DNA from: Planctomycetaceae bacterium
GTDB lineage: Bacteria > Planctomycetota > Planctomycetia > Planctomycetales > Planctomycetaceae
Assembly (NCBI GenBank): GCA_947463775.1
Contig: CANHVD010000032.1
Coordinates: 1-18,645, forward strand
Length of the DNA stretch: 18,645 nucleotides
Reading direction: 5' to 3'
The position numbers and the translations under genes were made by a program. The notes under the pieces were generated by a model. The model was not told where the DNA came from. It saw only the letters and a list, made by a program, of their open reading frames with translations, and ran no database searches. Shown here in pieces: positions 6,614 through 14,376 of the stretch. The number at the start of each line of letters is the position of its first letter. Position 1 is the stretch's first letter.

Positions 6614-7357
6614 ATGACATCCTCCGCTGCCTCACATGCACGGCCTCGAAGATTCGCGACGACTCGCTGGAGCCTGATTCAGCAGGCGACTCAGGGGAAC
6701 GAAGCGCCCGCACGTGCCGCTCTGGAAGAGCTTTGTCAGGCTTACTGGCTTCCGGTTTATGCGTTTATGCGGCGACAGACTCGTGATGTTCATGAAGCAC
6801 AGGACTGGACACAGGGCTTTCTCGCCAGTCTGCTGTCACGAGATTCGTTTGCTCAACTGAGCCCGGAACGCGGTCGATTTCGTTCGTTTCTGTTGGCGGC
6901 AGCTCGGAATTTTTCCAGTAACGAACGAGGCAAAAAGAACGCTGTTGTTCGAGGTGGCCAGATCGTCCTGCAGTCGCTCGATTATGAACATGGCGAACAG
7001 CGGCTGGCACGAGAGCTTGCAACGACGGCGACAGCAGAGAGTTTGTTTGAGCGTCAATGGGCTCACGCGGTTCTTGATCGAGTGTTACAGCAACTTCGCG
7101 AAGAATATTACTCCACGGAACGACATGCACTCTTCGATGCTCTCGTGGGAAACCTGGGCGGCGCTGCGAATGAAGGTTCGCTGACGGTCTCGGCGGAGAA
7201 ATTGCAAATGAGTCCCGAGGCGATCCGAGTCTCGTTACATCGCCTGCGAAAAAGATATCGTGCTCTGCTGCGAAATGAGATCTCTCAGACGACGAACACC
7301 CCAGCGGAAGTTGAAGACGAGATTCGCCATTTATTTCTGACACTCGCGCAGAACTGA
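6614..7357 (+). CDS. ECF-type RNA polymerase sigma factor (planctomycete group)
   Basis: A 247-residue sigma-70-family factor. Residues 14-22 (FATTRWSLI) and 34-105 form sigma region 2, with AYWLPVYAFMRR, the DVHEAQDWTQGFLASLL segment and the ERGRFRSFLLAAARNF segment typical of this group. Region 4 lies about 148-222 and ends in the recognition helix SPEAIRVSLHRLRKRYRALL. Such factors direct RNA polymerase to a small set of promoters and in planctomycetes often sit beside Ser/Thr kinase genes, as here, where the kinase starts 222 bases away in the opposite direction. No anti-sigma gene is visible, so phosphorylation or kinase-linked control is a plausible alternative (inference). Start: ATG with a distant AAAGG ten bases upstream. 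The stop codon lies in a hairpin loop. Confidence 0.9.
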   Translation: MTSSAASHARPRRFATTRWSLIQQATQGNEAPARAALEELCQAYWLPVYAFMRRQTRDVHEAQDWTQGFLASLLSRDSFAQLSPERGRFRSFLLAAARNFSSNERGKKNAVVRGGQIVLQSLDYEHGEQRLARELATTATAESLFERQWAHAVLDRVLQQLREEYYSTERHALFDALVGNLGGAANEGSLTVSAEKLQMSPEAIRVSLHRLRKRYRALLRNEISQTTNTPAEVEDEIRHLFLTLAQN

Positions 7358-7365
7358 GTTCTGCG
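7347..7365 (+). terminator. hairpin enclosing the sigma-factor stop codon
   Basis: CGCAGAAC (7347-7354) pairs perfectly with GTTCTGCG (7358-7365), leaving the TGA stop as the three-base loop. There is no T-tract after it. It could protect the mRNA end, slow the ribosome at the stop, or mark part of a terminator together with the stronger hairpin at 7394. Confidence 0.35.
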
Positions 7366-7393
7366 ATCGAGATATGCAGTCTGACACAGAGTC

Positions 7394-7441
7394 CCTTCTC
7401 CCCTCGGGGGAGAAGGTGGCCGATAGGCCGGATGAGGGGGC
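7394..7441. repeat. GC-rich hairpin repeat between convergent genes
   Basis: CCTTCTCCCC (7394-7403) pairs perfectly with GGGGAGAAGG (7407-7416), followed by GGCC-gata-GGCC and GATGAGGGGG. I recall this composite as a frequent dispersed intergenic repeat in planctomycetes and some other bacteria; its number of copies cannot be shown from one window. It lies between the ends of the convergent sigma and aldolase genes and could act as a two-way terminator. Confidence 0.55.
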
Positions 7442-7458
7442 AACATGGCGTCGGCCAG

Positions 7459-8253
7459 TTAGTATCGAACCAGGTCATCGGCGGTGGTCAGGCCGAGTTG
7501 CTGAACAAGTTCCTGCGCCTTTGTCACCATCATTTTGAGTTCGCTCTGCAATGCCAGGAACTGCCAGCCTTCGCTGATGCGGTGTTGAATCTCAGTCACG
7601 CTTTGGCAATGAATACCGACAGGAGTGCCGGTCTTCTTGCCCGCGGCCAGTACTCGTTGCAGCATGGCTTCGAACTCTTCCGGAGTCGGTTCGGTGCCGT
7701 CAGGTTTCTTCATTTGCCAGAACAAATCGTTTGGTCCCACGAAGATCGCATCGACGCCCGGCAGGCTGTAAATGGCTTCCGCATTCTCAACGCCTTCAGG
7801 TGATTCTGTCTGCAGGATCACCAGAATCTCGTCATTCGCACGACGATAGTATTCGCCGGTCGGAGTCTGGAAATTCTGAGCCGGAATGCTGCCCCCAATG
7901 GATCGATTTCCCTGGGGAGGATACTTGGCTGCAGCGATTGCGATCTTCGCCTGCTCCACGGTATTCACCATCGGAATAACAACTCCAAAGGCACCGCCGT
8001 CCAGAACTCGCTTGATCAAATCATGGTCACCTCGAGGAACACGGGCCAGCGGCACGCATCCCGCATCGGCGATGACAGCAAACATCATCGAAGCCATCTG
8101 CCAATCGATCGGAGAATGTTCCAGATCGACTGTCAGCCACGGAAAACCGGTCTTCGCCATCAAGCGGGCTGTAAAGACGTCACCAAACGACAACCAGGTT
8201 CCAACCTGAGGTTGTCCTGCAGCCAGAGCCGCTTTGACAGGATTGGTTTTCAT
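7459..8253 (-). CDS. HpcH/HpaI-family aldolase
   Basis: A 264-residue class II, metal-dependent aldolase of the HpcH/HpaI family (TIM barrel), cytoplasmic. Members split 4-hydroxy-2-oxoacids into pyruvate plus an aldehyde. Key residues match E. coli HpaI with a shift of one: His46 in DLEHSP, Arg71 in LARVPR, Gln148 and Glu150 in ILQTES, and Asp176 in FVGPNDL, so metal and substrate sites look intact. Start ATG at 8251-8253 has no clear Shine-Dalgarno site; length is typical. It lies 231 bases downstream of pyruvate carboxylase on the same strand, so shared transcription is possible but not shown. The true substrate cannot be told from sequence; annotations such as 4-hydroxy-2-oxovalerate or 2-keto-3-deoxy-sugar-acid aldolase would all be guesses. 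Confidence 0.88.
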   Translation of the reverse strand: MKTNPVKAALAAGQPQVGTWLSFGDVFTARLMAKTGFPWLTVDLEHSPIDWQMASMMFAVIADAGCVPLARVPRGDHDLIKRVLDGGAFGVVIPMVNTVEQAKIAIAAAKYPPQGNRSIGGSIPAQNFQTPTGEYYRRANDEILVILQTESPEGVENAEAIYSLPGVDAIFVGPNDLFWQMKKPDGTEPTPEEFEAMLQRVLAAGKKTGTPVGIHCQSVTEIQHRISEGWQFLALQSELKMMVTKAQELVQQLGLTTADDLVRY

Positions 8254-8484
8254 TGGAGTTTCTTACTTTCGTCGGTGGAGTATGCGTTGTGTAAAAGCCT
8301 GTAAACCAGCGGGGTAAACCCTAATGATATGGACTTAGGCTCGACTTATCAGAATGGGCTTTTCCAGCGGTGTGAAAAACATCCTATTGCAACTAGATTC
8401 AGTGGGACAACGGTCGTTCTGATTTCGCCTCTACGCTACGAAACACAACCCGAAACAACGGCCCCAAACTTGCGCAATCCCAGG
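8254..8484. other. spacer between pyruvate carboxylase and aldolase genes
   Basis: There is no gene here. GTAAACC occurs twice as a direct repeat (8301-8307, 8314-8320) with a related GTAAAAG at 8291, about 40-70 bases upstream of the aldolase start. This could be a regulator site, but a chance repeat is equally possible. No terminator hairpin is evident, so read-through from pyruvate carboxylase is conceivable. Confidence 0.25.
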
Positions 8485-11400
8485 CTATTCCGGTTCAATC
8501 ACAATCAACAGGTCACCGGTTTCGACTCGCCGACCTGGTTGCACGAGGACATCGCCGATCTTGCCATCGAGTTCCGCGTTGATCATCGTTTCCATCTTCA
8601 TGGCTTCAAGAGCCAGCAGTTTCTGGCCCTTCTTGACTCGATCACCGACCTTCACGGCCACTGTCACGACCATGCCGGGCATCGTCGCTCCAACCTGACC
8701 TGAAATCGCAGGATCAGCCTTGATGCTGGTTTCCCCGGTCGCTTCGGCAGAATGGTCGGCCACGGTGATTTCTCGAGGCTGACCATTGAGTTCGAAGAAG
8801 ACCGTGCGAGTTCCATCCGCATGAGCATCGCTGACAGTCAACAGCTTGATGATCAGAGTCTTCCCCGGCTCGATATCAATCGTGACTTCTTCGCCAGTCT
8901 CCAGACCAAAGAAGAATGTCGGCGTCGGGAAGATACTGACGTCTGAGAACTGCTGTTGATGCTTCACGAACTCTTCATAGACGCGTTCGTACAACAACCA
9001 CGAGATCACTTCCTGCCCCGTGGGTTCTCGCTCCATCAGCTCGGCTACCTTCTTCTTCGCAGCGTCCATATCGGCCGGAGGCAGAGTTTCCCCGGGGCGT
9101 CCGACGAACTCTTTCTTGCCCAGCAGAACCCGCTTCTTCACGGCGTCCGGAAAACCACCCGGCGGCTGGCCCATACCGCCGCTGATCAGATCGATCACGC
9201 TGCCCGGAAACGCGATGTCGCGATCCGGATTGAGCACATCTTCACAGGTGAGGTTGTTGGCCAGCATGAACAGCGCCATGTCGCCGACGGACTTGCTGGT
9301 TGGAGTCACTTTCACAATATCGCCGAACAACTGATTCACTTCGGCGTAAATGCGGCAAGCTTCCGGCCAGCGATCGGCGAGACCCAATGCACGAGCCTGT
9401 TCAAAGAGGTTCGTGTACTGACCGCCCGGCATTTCATGACGATAAAGGTCGGCCGTAGCGGCCAAGGCAACGCTCTCGAATGGCGTGTAGAAGTCCCGAG
9501 TCGCGCGCCAGTATTCGGCGATCGAATCCAGACGATCCGAATCCAGTTGAGTATCTCGTGCATCGAACCGCATCATTTCCACGAGCGTGTTCAGATTCAC
9601 CTGTGAAGTTCCGCCGGACATCGGAGCCATCGCTGCGTCAGCGATGTCGAGCCCAACCTTGCTGCCTTCCAGAATTGAAGCCGCCTGAATTCCGGCGGTA
9701 TCGTGAGTATGGAAGTGGATCGGAATCCCAATTTCCTGTTTCAGCGTTTTGATCAGCTGAGACGCCGCGGCTGGCTTACACAGGCCCGCCATATCCTTGA
9801 TCGCCAGGATATGAGCACCCATCTTCTCCAGTTGCTTGGCCAGATCGACATAGTACTTCAAGTTGTACTTGTTACGTTTTGGGTTGGTGATATCCCCGGT
9901 GTAGCAGATCGCGGCTTCGCAGATCGCTCCCGTGTTGACGATCGCATCCATCGCGACGCCCATGTTCGGCAGCCAGTTGAGGCAATCGAAGACTCGGAAG
10001 ACATCAATCCCCGCATCGGCCGCTTCTTTGACGAAGACCTGCACGATGTTATCAGGATAGTTTGTGTAGCCGACCGCATTGGAAGAACGCAGCAGCATCT
10101 GGAACAGAATGTTGGGAACTCGTTCACGCATCTGAACAAGTCGCTGCCACGGGCATTCCTTCAGGAAACGCATCGTCGTATCAAACGTCGCACCGCCCCA
10201 CATTTCCAGACTGAACATGTTGGAACAATGATGGGCGTAGGCGTCGGAAACCTCCAGCAAATCGAAGGTTCTCATGCGAGTCGCCAGCAGAGACTGATGA
10301 GCATCACGGAAGGTCGTGTCTGTAATCAGCAGTTGCTTCTGCTCGGTCACCCACTTTGCGAAGCCAGTTGCTCCCAGCTCCTTGAGCTTATCGCGAGTTC
10401 CCTTTGGCGGTGCAACTCCACGCGGCACGGCAGGGACTGGCGCAGCCTCGGTTCGCAGCGATTTCGGTCGCCCTTTCACGAGACTGTTACCGTTCACGAT
10501 GGTCTCGGCAAGGAAGGACAGTAGTCGAGTCGCACGGTTCTTGCGAACATCAAACTGGAACAGCTCCGGAGTCTCATCGATAAATCGAGTCGTGCAGTCA
10601 CCGTTAACAAATGTCGGGTGATTCATCACCTTGGCAAGGAACGGAATGTTGGTCTTCACGCCGCGAATACGGAATTCCTTCAGCGTACGGTCCATGCGAT
10701 GAATCGCGTCGATAAAGCGGCGTCCGCGAGTTGTCACTTTGGTCAGCAGCGAATCATAAAACGGATTCACCACCGCACCTGAAAACGCGCTGCCGGCGTC
10801 GAGTCGAATGCCCATGCCGCCGGATGAACGGTAATGTGTCACGCGGCCGTAGTCCGGCATGAAATTGTTGGCCGGGTCTTCCGTTGTGACGCGGCATTGA
10901 ACTGCGAAACCGTTGGTCTTGATTTCCTTCTGATCTCCCAGACCGATTTCTTCGTCGGCCAGTTTCATTCCCTGAGCAACCAGGATCTGGCACTTCACGA
11001 TATCGATGTTGGTGATCTCTTCCGTCACCGTGTGCTCGACCTGAATACGAGGATTCACTTCGATGAAGTAAAACTTTTCAGCATCGACGTCGACCAGGAA
11101 CTCGACGGTTCCGGCACACGAGTAATTGACCGCTTTGCCAATCTTCACGGCGGCATCCAAAATGCCGTCTCTCAGAGCCACCGACAGATTCGGAGCCGGA
11201 GCCAATTCAACGACTTTCTGATGCCGACGCTGAACGGAACAGTCACGTTCAAACAGATGCACGAGGTTGCCGTGTTCGTCACCCAGCAGTTGCACTTCGA
11301 TATGCTTGGCACGGGCGATGAATTTTTCAATAAAGACATCCGCGCAACCGAAGGCGGTTCGGGCTTCGTTGCGAGCTGACTCGAACGCCTGATCAAAATC

Positions 11401-11934
11401 GGCGACGGTCTTGACGGCACGCATGCCACGCCCGCCGCCACCTTTGGCGGCCTTGATCATGACCGGGAAGCCAATTTCAGTGGCTTTGGCTCGGGCTTCG
11501 GAGACGGATTCGATCGAATCCTTTGTTCCGCCCAGCACGGGAACATTTGCCTGCATCGCAATACTTCGCGCGGCGGTCTTGTCGCCGAGTGATTCGAGGC
11601 AATCGACGGACGGCCCAACGAACTTGATGCCGGCTTCTTCGCAGGCCCGAGCGAATTCGGGGCGTTCAGAAAGGAATCCATAGCCTGGATGGATCGCATC
11701 GACACCAATTTCTTTGGCGAGTGCGACGATGGCCGGGATATCCAGGTACGAGCGAATCGGTTCGCCCGGTTTGCCAATGCGATAAGCTTCGTCCGCTTTG
11801 AATCGATGCAAAGCGTACCGGTCTTCATGAGAATAGATCGCGACCGTGCGAATTCCGAGTTCTGTAGCACTTCGAAACACTCGAATAGCGATTTCAGAAC
11901 GATTAGCAACCAGCAGCTTTTTAATTGTAGGCAT
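8485..11934 (-). CDS. pyc: pyruvate carboxylase, single-chain
   Basis: A 1149-residue biotin enzyme that carboxylates pyruvate to oxaloacetate using ATP and bicarbonate, replenishing the TCA cycle. Biotin carboxylase occupies about 1-455 (HPGYGFLSE 82-90, ATP-binding GGGGRG 165-170, catalytic EVNPRIQVEH 292-301). The carboxyltransferase domain starts at LLITDTTFRDAHQSLLATR (535-553) with metal ligands Asp544, His742 and His744, and Lys713 as the probable carbamylated lysine. The conserved PC domain follows, then a C-terminal biotin carrier domain with Lys1113 in EAMKMET. Length matches the alpha-4 type. I chose the ATG at 11932-11934 because the family begins right there (MPTIKKLLVANRSEIA); an open frame runs 70 codons further upstream but does not look like protein. 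A structured leader precedes it. Confidence 0.97.
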   Translation of the reverse strand: MPTIKKLLVANRSEIAIRVFRSATELGIRTVAIYSHEDRYALHRFKADEAYRIGKPGEPIRSYLDIPAIVALAKEIGVDAIHPGYGFLSERPEFARACEEAGIKFVGPSVDCLESLGDKTAARSIAMQANVPVLGGTKDSIESVSEARAKATEIGFPVMIKAAKGGGGRGMRAVKTVADFDQAFESARNEARTAFGCADVFIEKFIARAKHIEVQLLGDEHGNLVHLFERDCSVQRRHQKVVELAPAPNLSVALRDGILDAAVKIGKAVNYSCAGTVEFLVDVDAEKFYFIEVNPRIQVEHTVTEEITNIDIVKCQILVAQGMKLADEEIGLGDQKEIKTNGFAVQCRVTTEDPANNFMPDYGRVTHYRSSGGMGIRLDAGSAFSGAVVNPFYDSLLTKVTTRGRRFIDAIHRMDRTLKEFRIRGVKTNIPFLAKVMNHPTFVNGDCTTRFIDETPELFQFDVRKNRATRLLSFLAETIVNGNSLVKGRPKSLRTEAAPVPAVPRGVAPPKGTRDKLKELGATGFAKWVTEQKQLLITDTTFRDAHQSLLATRMRTFDLLEVSDAYAHHCSNMFSLEMWGGATFDTTMRFLKECPWQRLVQMRERVPNILFQMLLRSSNAVGYTNYPDNIVQVFVKEAADAGIDVFRVFDCLNWLPNMGVAMDAIVNTGAICEAAICYTGDITNPKRNKYNLKYYVDLAKQLEKMGAHILAIKDMAGLCKPAAASQLIKTLKQEIGIPIHFHTHDTAGIQAASILEGSKVGLDIADAAMAPMSGGTSQVNLNTLVEMMRFDARDTQLDSDRLDSIAEYWRATRDFYTPFESVALAATADLYRHEMPGGQYTNLFEQARALGLADRWPEACRIYAEVNQLFGDIVKVTPTSKSVGDMALFMLANNLTCEDVLNPDRDIAFPGSVIDLISGGMGQPPGGFPDAVKKRVLLGKKEFVGRPGETLPPADMDAAKKKVAELMEREPTGQEVISWLLYERVYEEFVKHQQQFSDVSIFPTPTFFFGLETGEEVTIDIEPGKTLIIKLLTVSDAHADGTRTVFFELNGQPREITVADHSAEATGETSIKADPAISGQVGATMPGMVVTVAVKVGDRVKKGQKLLALEAMKMETMINAELDGKIGDVLVQPGRRVETGDLLIVIEPE

Positions 11935-11973
11935 GAATTCTCGAACCACAAAAGACTGTATCGACGATGTCGA

Positions 11974-12017
11974 ACGGCCGTGAAAATCCCTGATTTTCGG
12001 AGCATCACTTTTCACGG
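11974..12017 (-). promoter_or_regulatory. alternative hairpins in the pyruvate carboxylase leader
   Basis: On the gene's strand, CCGTGAAAA (12017-12009) can pair perfectly with TTTTCACGG (11986-11978). The overlapping GAAAATC (11998-11992) pairs perfectly with GATTTTC (11988-11982) around the loop AGG. The two stems share 11982-11986, so only one forms at a time. The palindrome ACGGCCGT (11974-11981) adjoins. It lies 40-83 bases before the start codon. It may be an attenuator-like leader or overlapping protein-binding palindromes; no ligand or known riboswitch class is recognised. Confidence 0.4.
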
Positions 12018-12162
12018 AGTGCCACAACATAACCCAAGTTCGAACGACAATCCACCTGCGACGTAAAGAGTTGCAAGGCCCAACATGAGAAGTGAGAAAT
12101 GGTCGGGCGGATACGCAGCGATTTGCCTGAAAAAAGACATTCACGAGCCTTCACGCTTGCGA

Positions 12163-12181
12163 ACCGAAGATTCGGTATACT
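12163..12181 (+). promoter_or_regulatory. candidate -10 element with overlapping palindrome before the DUF1003 gene
   Basis: ACCGAA (12163-12168) and TTCGGT (12171-12176) form a perfect inverted repeat, overlapping by one base a TATACT hexamer (12176-12181) close to the sigma-70 -10 consensus. The start codon is 50 bases further on. No good -35 is spaced correctly, so this is a weak candidate; the palindrome could be an operator. Confidence 0.3.
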
Positions 12182-12230
12182 CCCCCGATGCCGAATTCAA
12201 GCTGGCTCAATTTTTCAGGAAAATATGCCC

Positions 12231-12947
12231 ATGAGTGACCAGAACTGCTGCCTGATTTGCGGGAAATCGAAACGCCATCTGGTCCCGGGGAATCTGGTGA
12301 GAACGGCGATTGCGAAACTGATTCAGGGCAATCACCCGGAATGGAACGACCAGAGTTTTATTTGCCTCGACGATCTGAACCAGTTCCGCTCCCAGTATGT
12401 TGCACAGATTCTGGAGGTGGAAAAGGGGGAGCTTACTTCGCTCGAGAACGACGTTCTGAAGAGTCTGGCAGATCAGGAGTTGATCTCCGAAAACACGAAT
12501 GCCGAAATTGAGGCGTCACGCAGTTTCGGAGAACGTTTGGCAGATCGCATCGCCAGTTTCGGCGGAAGCTGGTCATTTCTGATCGCGTTTGGATTCGCGA
12601 TGTTCGTGTGGATTGCTTTCAACAGCTTGTCGGCATTCGGGAAACCTGTCGATCCGTTTCCTTTCATCCTGTTGAATCTGATCCTGTCCTGTCTCGCATC
12701 TGTTCAAGCTCCGGTCATTATGATGAGTCAGAACCGTCAGGAAGCCAAAGACCGTGTTCGAGCCGAGCATGACTATCGAGTCAACCTGAAAGCTGAACTC
12801 GAAATTCGTCAACTGCATTCGAAGCTCGATATGTTGTTAACGCATCAGTGGCAGCGACTTCTGGAAATTCAGCAGATTCAAACGGAACTGATTCAGCAAC
12901 TTGCATCACGAGAAGACCCTGTCGATCGGAAACCGGATGCGAGTTAG
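12231..12947 (+). CDS. DUF1003 membrane protein with N-terminal CxxC motif
   Basis: A 238-residue protein. The N-terminus has CCLICGK (Cys6, Cys7, Cys10) and FIC (Cys45), a possible metal site. Two membrane helices follow at about 114-136 and 142-164, separated by GKPVDPF; the second holds the DUF1003 signature PFILLNLILSCLASVQAPV and MMSQNRQEAKDR. After that comes a charged, probably coiled-coil tail (about 181-226, KAELEIRQLHSKLDMLL). Function of DUF1003 proteins is not established. Start: AGGA at 12217-12220 serves either ATG 12225 (four bases) or ATG 12231 (ten bases); I chose 12231 on spacing. The open frame begins at 12099 but the extra codons are not protein-like. It is divergent from pyruvate carboxylase and 93 bases ahead of lhgO on the same strand. 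Confidence 0.88.
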   Translation: MSDQNCCLICGKSKRHLVPGNLVRTAIAKLIQGNHPEWNDQSFICLDDLNQFRSQYVAQILEVEKGELTSLENDVLKSLADQELISENTNAEIEASRSFGERLADRIASFGGSWSFLIAFGFAMFVWIAFNSLSAFGKPVDPFPFILLNLILSCLASVQAPVIMMSQNRQEAKDRVRAEHDYRVNLKAELEIRQLHSKLDMLLTHQWQRLLEIQQIQTELIQQLASREDPVDRKPDAS

Positions 12948-13040
12948 TCGGCGTGAGGATTGTTTTGCGGGCGACATTGCGACAGTCCGGTTTCCGTAGC
13001 CGTTTGATTGAGGAGTGTCGATTTATCAGGAAACGCATTC

Positions 13041-14231
13041 ATGGCATTATTTGACGCGGCGATCATTGGTGGAGGTATCGTCGGACTGGCGACCGCGTGG
13101 CAGTTGACGCGACTGAAGCCTGACTGGAAAGTTGTGGTGATCGAGAAGGAGTCGACGCTCGCATTTCATCAGACCGGACGTAACTCGGGCGTGATTCATT
13201 CGGGCATCTATTATCGTCCGGGTTCGCTGCGAGCACGCAATTGTCGTGAGGGCAAACTGCTTTTGGAGCAGTTCTGCATGGAGCATCAGATCGCCTGGAA
13301 GCGAACGGGCAAAGTGATTGTTGCCACGCAGGAAAGCCAAATGCCACAACTGCAGACGATCTACGACCGTGGACAGCAGAACGGTGTCGATTGCCAGATC
13401 ATTGATCGCAGTCGACTGCTGGAACTGGAGCCTCACTGTGCCGGCATTCGGGCGATTCATGTGCCGGAATCGGGGATCGTCGACTATCCCGGAGTCTGTC
13501 AGAAGCTGGCCGAGCTTCTAAGAGCGTCCGGAGCAGAGATTTTTCTGAATGCCTGCGTCGAGTCGATGGAGCAGAGAACGGATTCCGTAAGAGTCAATAC
13601 GTCCACGGGCATTGTGGAAGCCCGGCAGGTTATCAATTGTGCCGGTTTGCACAGCGACCGGGTTGCTCGCCAAAGCGGACTGCCGATGAAGGAGCTGATC
13701 GTTCCGTTTCGCGGAGAGTACTTTGAACTGAAGCCAGCAGCCGAGTATCTCTGCCGGACCTTGATCTATCCAGTTCCTGATCCTCGTTTTCCGTTTCTTG
13801 GTGTGCATTTTACACGCATGGTCCATGGCGGAGTCGAGTGCGGTCCGAACGCCGTGTTCGCGATGGCTCGCGAAGGGTACGACTGGGGCACAATGAACGC
13901 TCGTGATCTATGGGAGTCGTTAACTTATCCCGGCTTCTGGCGTTTGGCTGCGAAGAACTGGAAGACCGGGCTGGGAGAAGTCTGGCGGTCACTCTCGAAA
14001 GCCGCCTTCGTTAAAGCCTTGCAGCAGTTAGTTCCGGAGATCCGTTCAGAACATCTGGAGGCCGCACCCGCCGGAGTTCGTGCTCAGGCTCTGGGACTTG
14101 ATGGCAAACTGGTCGACGATTTTGTCATCCTGCGGCATGAGCGAGTCGTCAATGTGTGTAACGCACCGTCCCCAGCGGCAACAGCATCGCTGAATATTGG
14201 GAAGCATGTGGCAGAGTTGGTGAGAGGTTAA
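13041..14231 (+). CDS. lhgO: L-2-hydroxyglutarate oxidase/dehydrogenase
   Basis: A 396-residue FAD-dependent oxidoreductase of the DAO family, LhgO/L2HGDH branch, which oxidises L-2-hydroxyglutarate to 2-oxoglutarate and passes electrons to the quinone pool or oxygen. Visible features: the FAD-binding GGGIVG (10-15), the branch signature GRNSGVIHSGIYY (47-59), NCAGLHSDRVA, PFRGEYFEL, the IYPVPDPRFPFLGVHFTR segment, and the C-terminal FAD segment NVCNAPSPAATASLNIG. Length is normal. I chose ATG 13041 (AGGA at 13028-13031, nine bases before it) rather than an upstream TTG at 13008 with no ribosome site. It probably clears L-2-hydroxyglutarate formed as a side product, or serves lysine/glutarate breakdown, but no other gene of that route is in view. 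Confidence 0.93.
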   Translation: MALFDAAIIGGGIVGLATAWQLTRLKPDWKVVVIEKESTLAFHQTGRNSGVIHSGIYYRPGSLRARNCREGKLLLEQFCMEHQIAWKRTGKVIVATQESQMPQLQTIYDRGQQNGVDCQIIDRSRLLELEPHCAGIRAIHVPESGIVDYPGVCQKLAELLRASGAEIFLNACVESMEQRTDSVRVNTSTGIVEARQVINCAGLHSDRVARQSGLPMKELIVPFRGEYFELKPAAEYLCRTLIYPVPDPRFPFLGVHFTRMVHGGVECGPNAVFAMAREGYDWGTMNARDLWESLTYPGFWRLAAKNWKTGLGEVWRSLSKAAFVKALQQLVPEIRSEHLEAAPAGVRAQALGLDGKLVDDFVILRHERVVNVCNAPSPAATASLNIGKHVAELVRG

Positions 14232-14234
14232 CAG

Positions 14235-14262
14235 ATCACCAGTGATGCTTCTTGTTGGTGAT
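14235..14262 (+). terminator. weak hairpin just after lhgO
   Basis: ATCACCA (14235-14241) pairs perfectly with TGGTGAT (14256-14262) over a 14-base loop, starting four bases after the lhgO stop. No T-tract follows, so it is at best a partial terminator, and transcription may continue into the next gene. Confidence 0.25.
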
Positions 14263-14376
14263 AGATGTGAATTCAATGACATCCATGGTCGTGACGATTA
14301 ACATACATCGTTAGCGGATCATATGTCCGGCATGTTTTAGAGCCAGACAACGTCCATGAAGAAGGATAATCAAGTC

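Noticed and set aside
6765..7478. 237-codon minus-strand frame opposite the sigma factor
   Set aside because: Antisense shadow of a well-supported sigma gene; it also translates the intergenic hairpin repeat and has no family resemblance.
9703..10524. 273-codon plus-strand frame inside pyruvate carboxylase
   Set aside because: Antisense shadow of a strongly conserved gene; composition rich in Arg, His and Gln and no recognisable motif.
11935..12144. N-terminal extension of 70 codons on pyruvate carboxylase
   Set aside because: Family alignment starts exactly at MPTIKKLLVANRSEIA, the extra residues are not protein-like, and the extension would cover the leader hairpins and overlap the region upstream of the DUF1003 gene.
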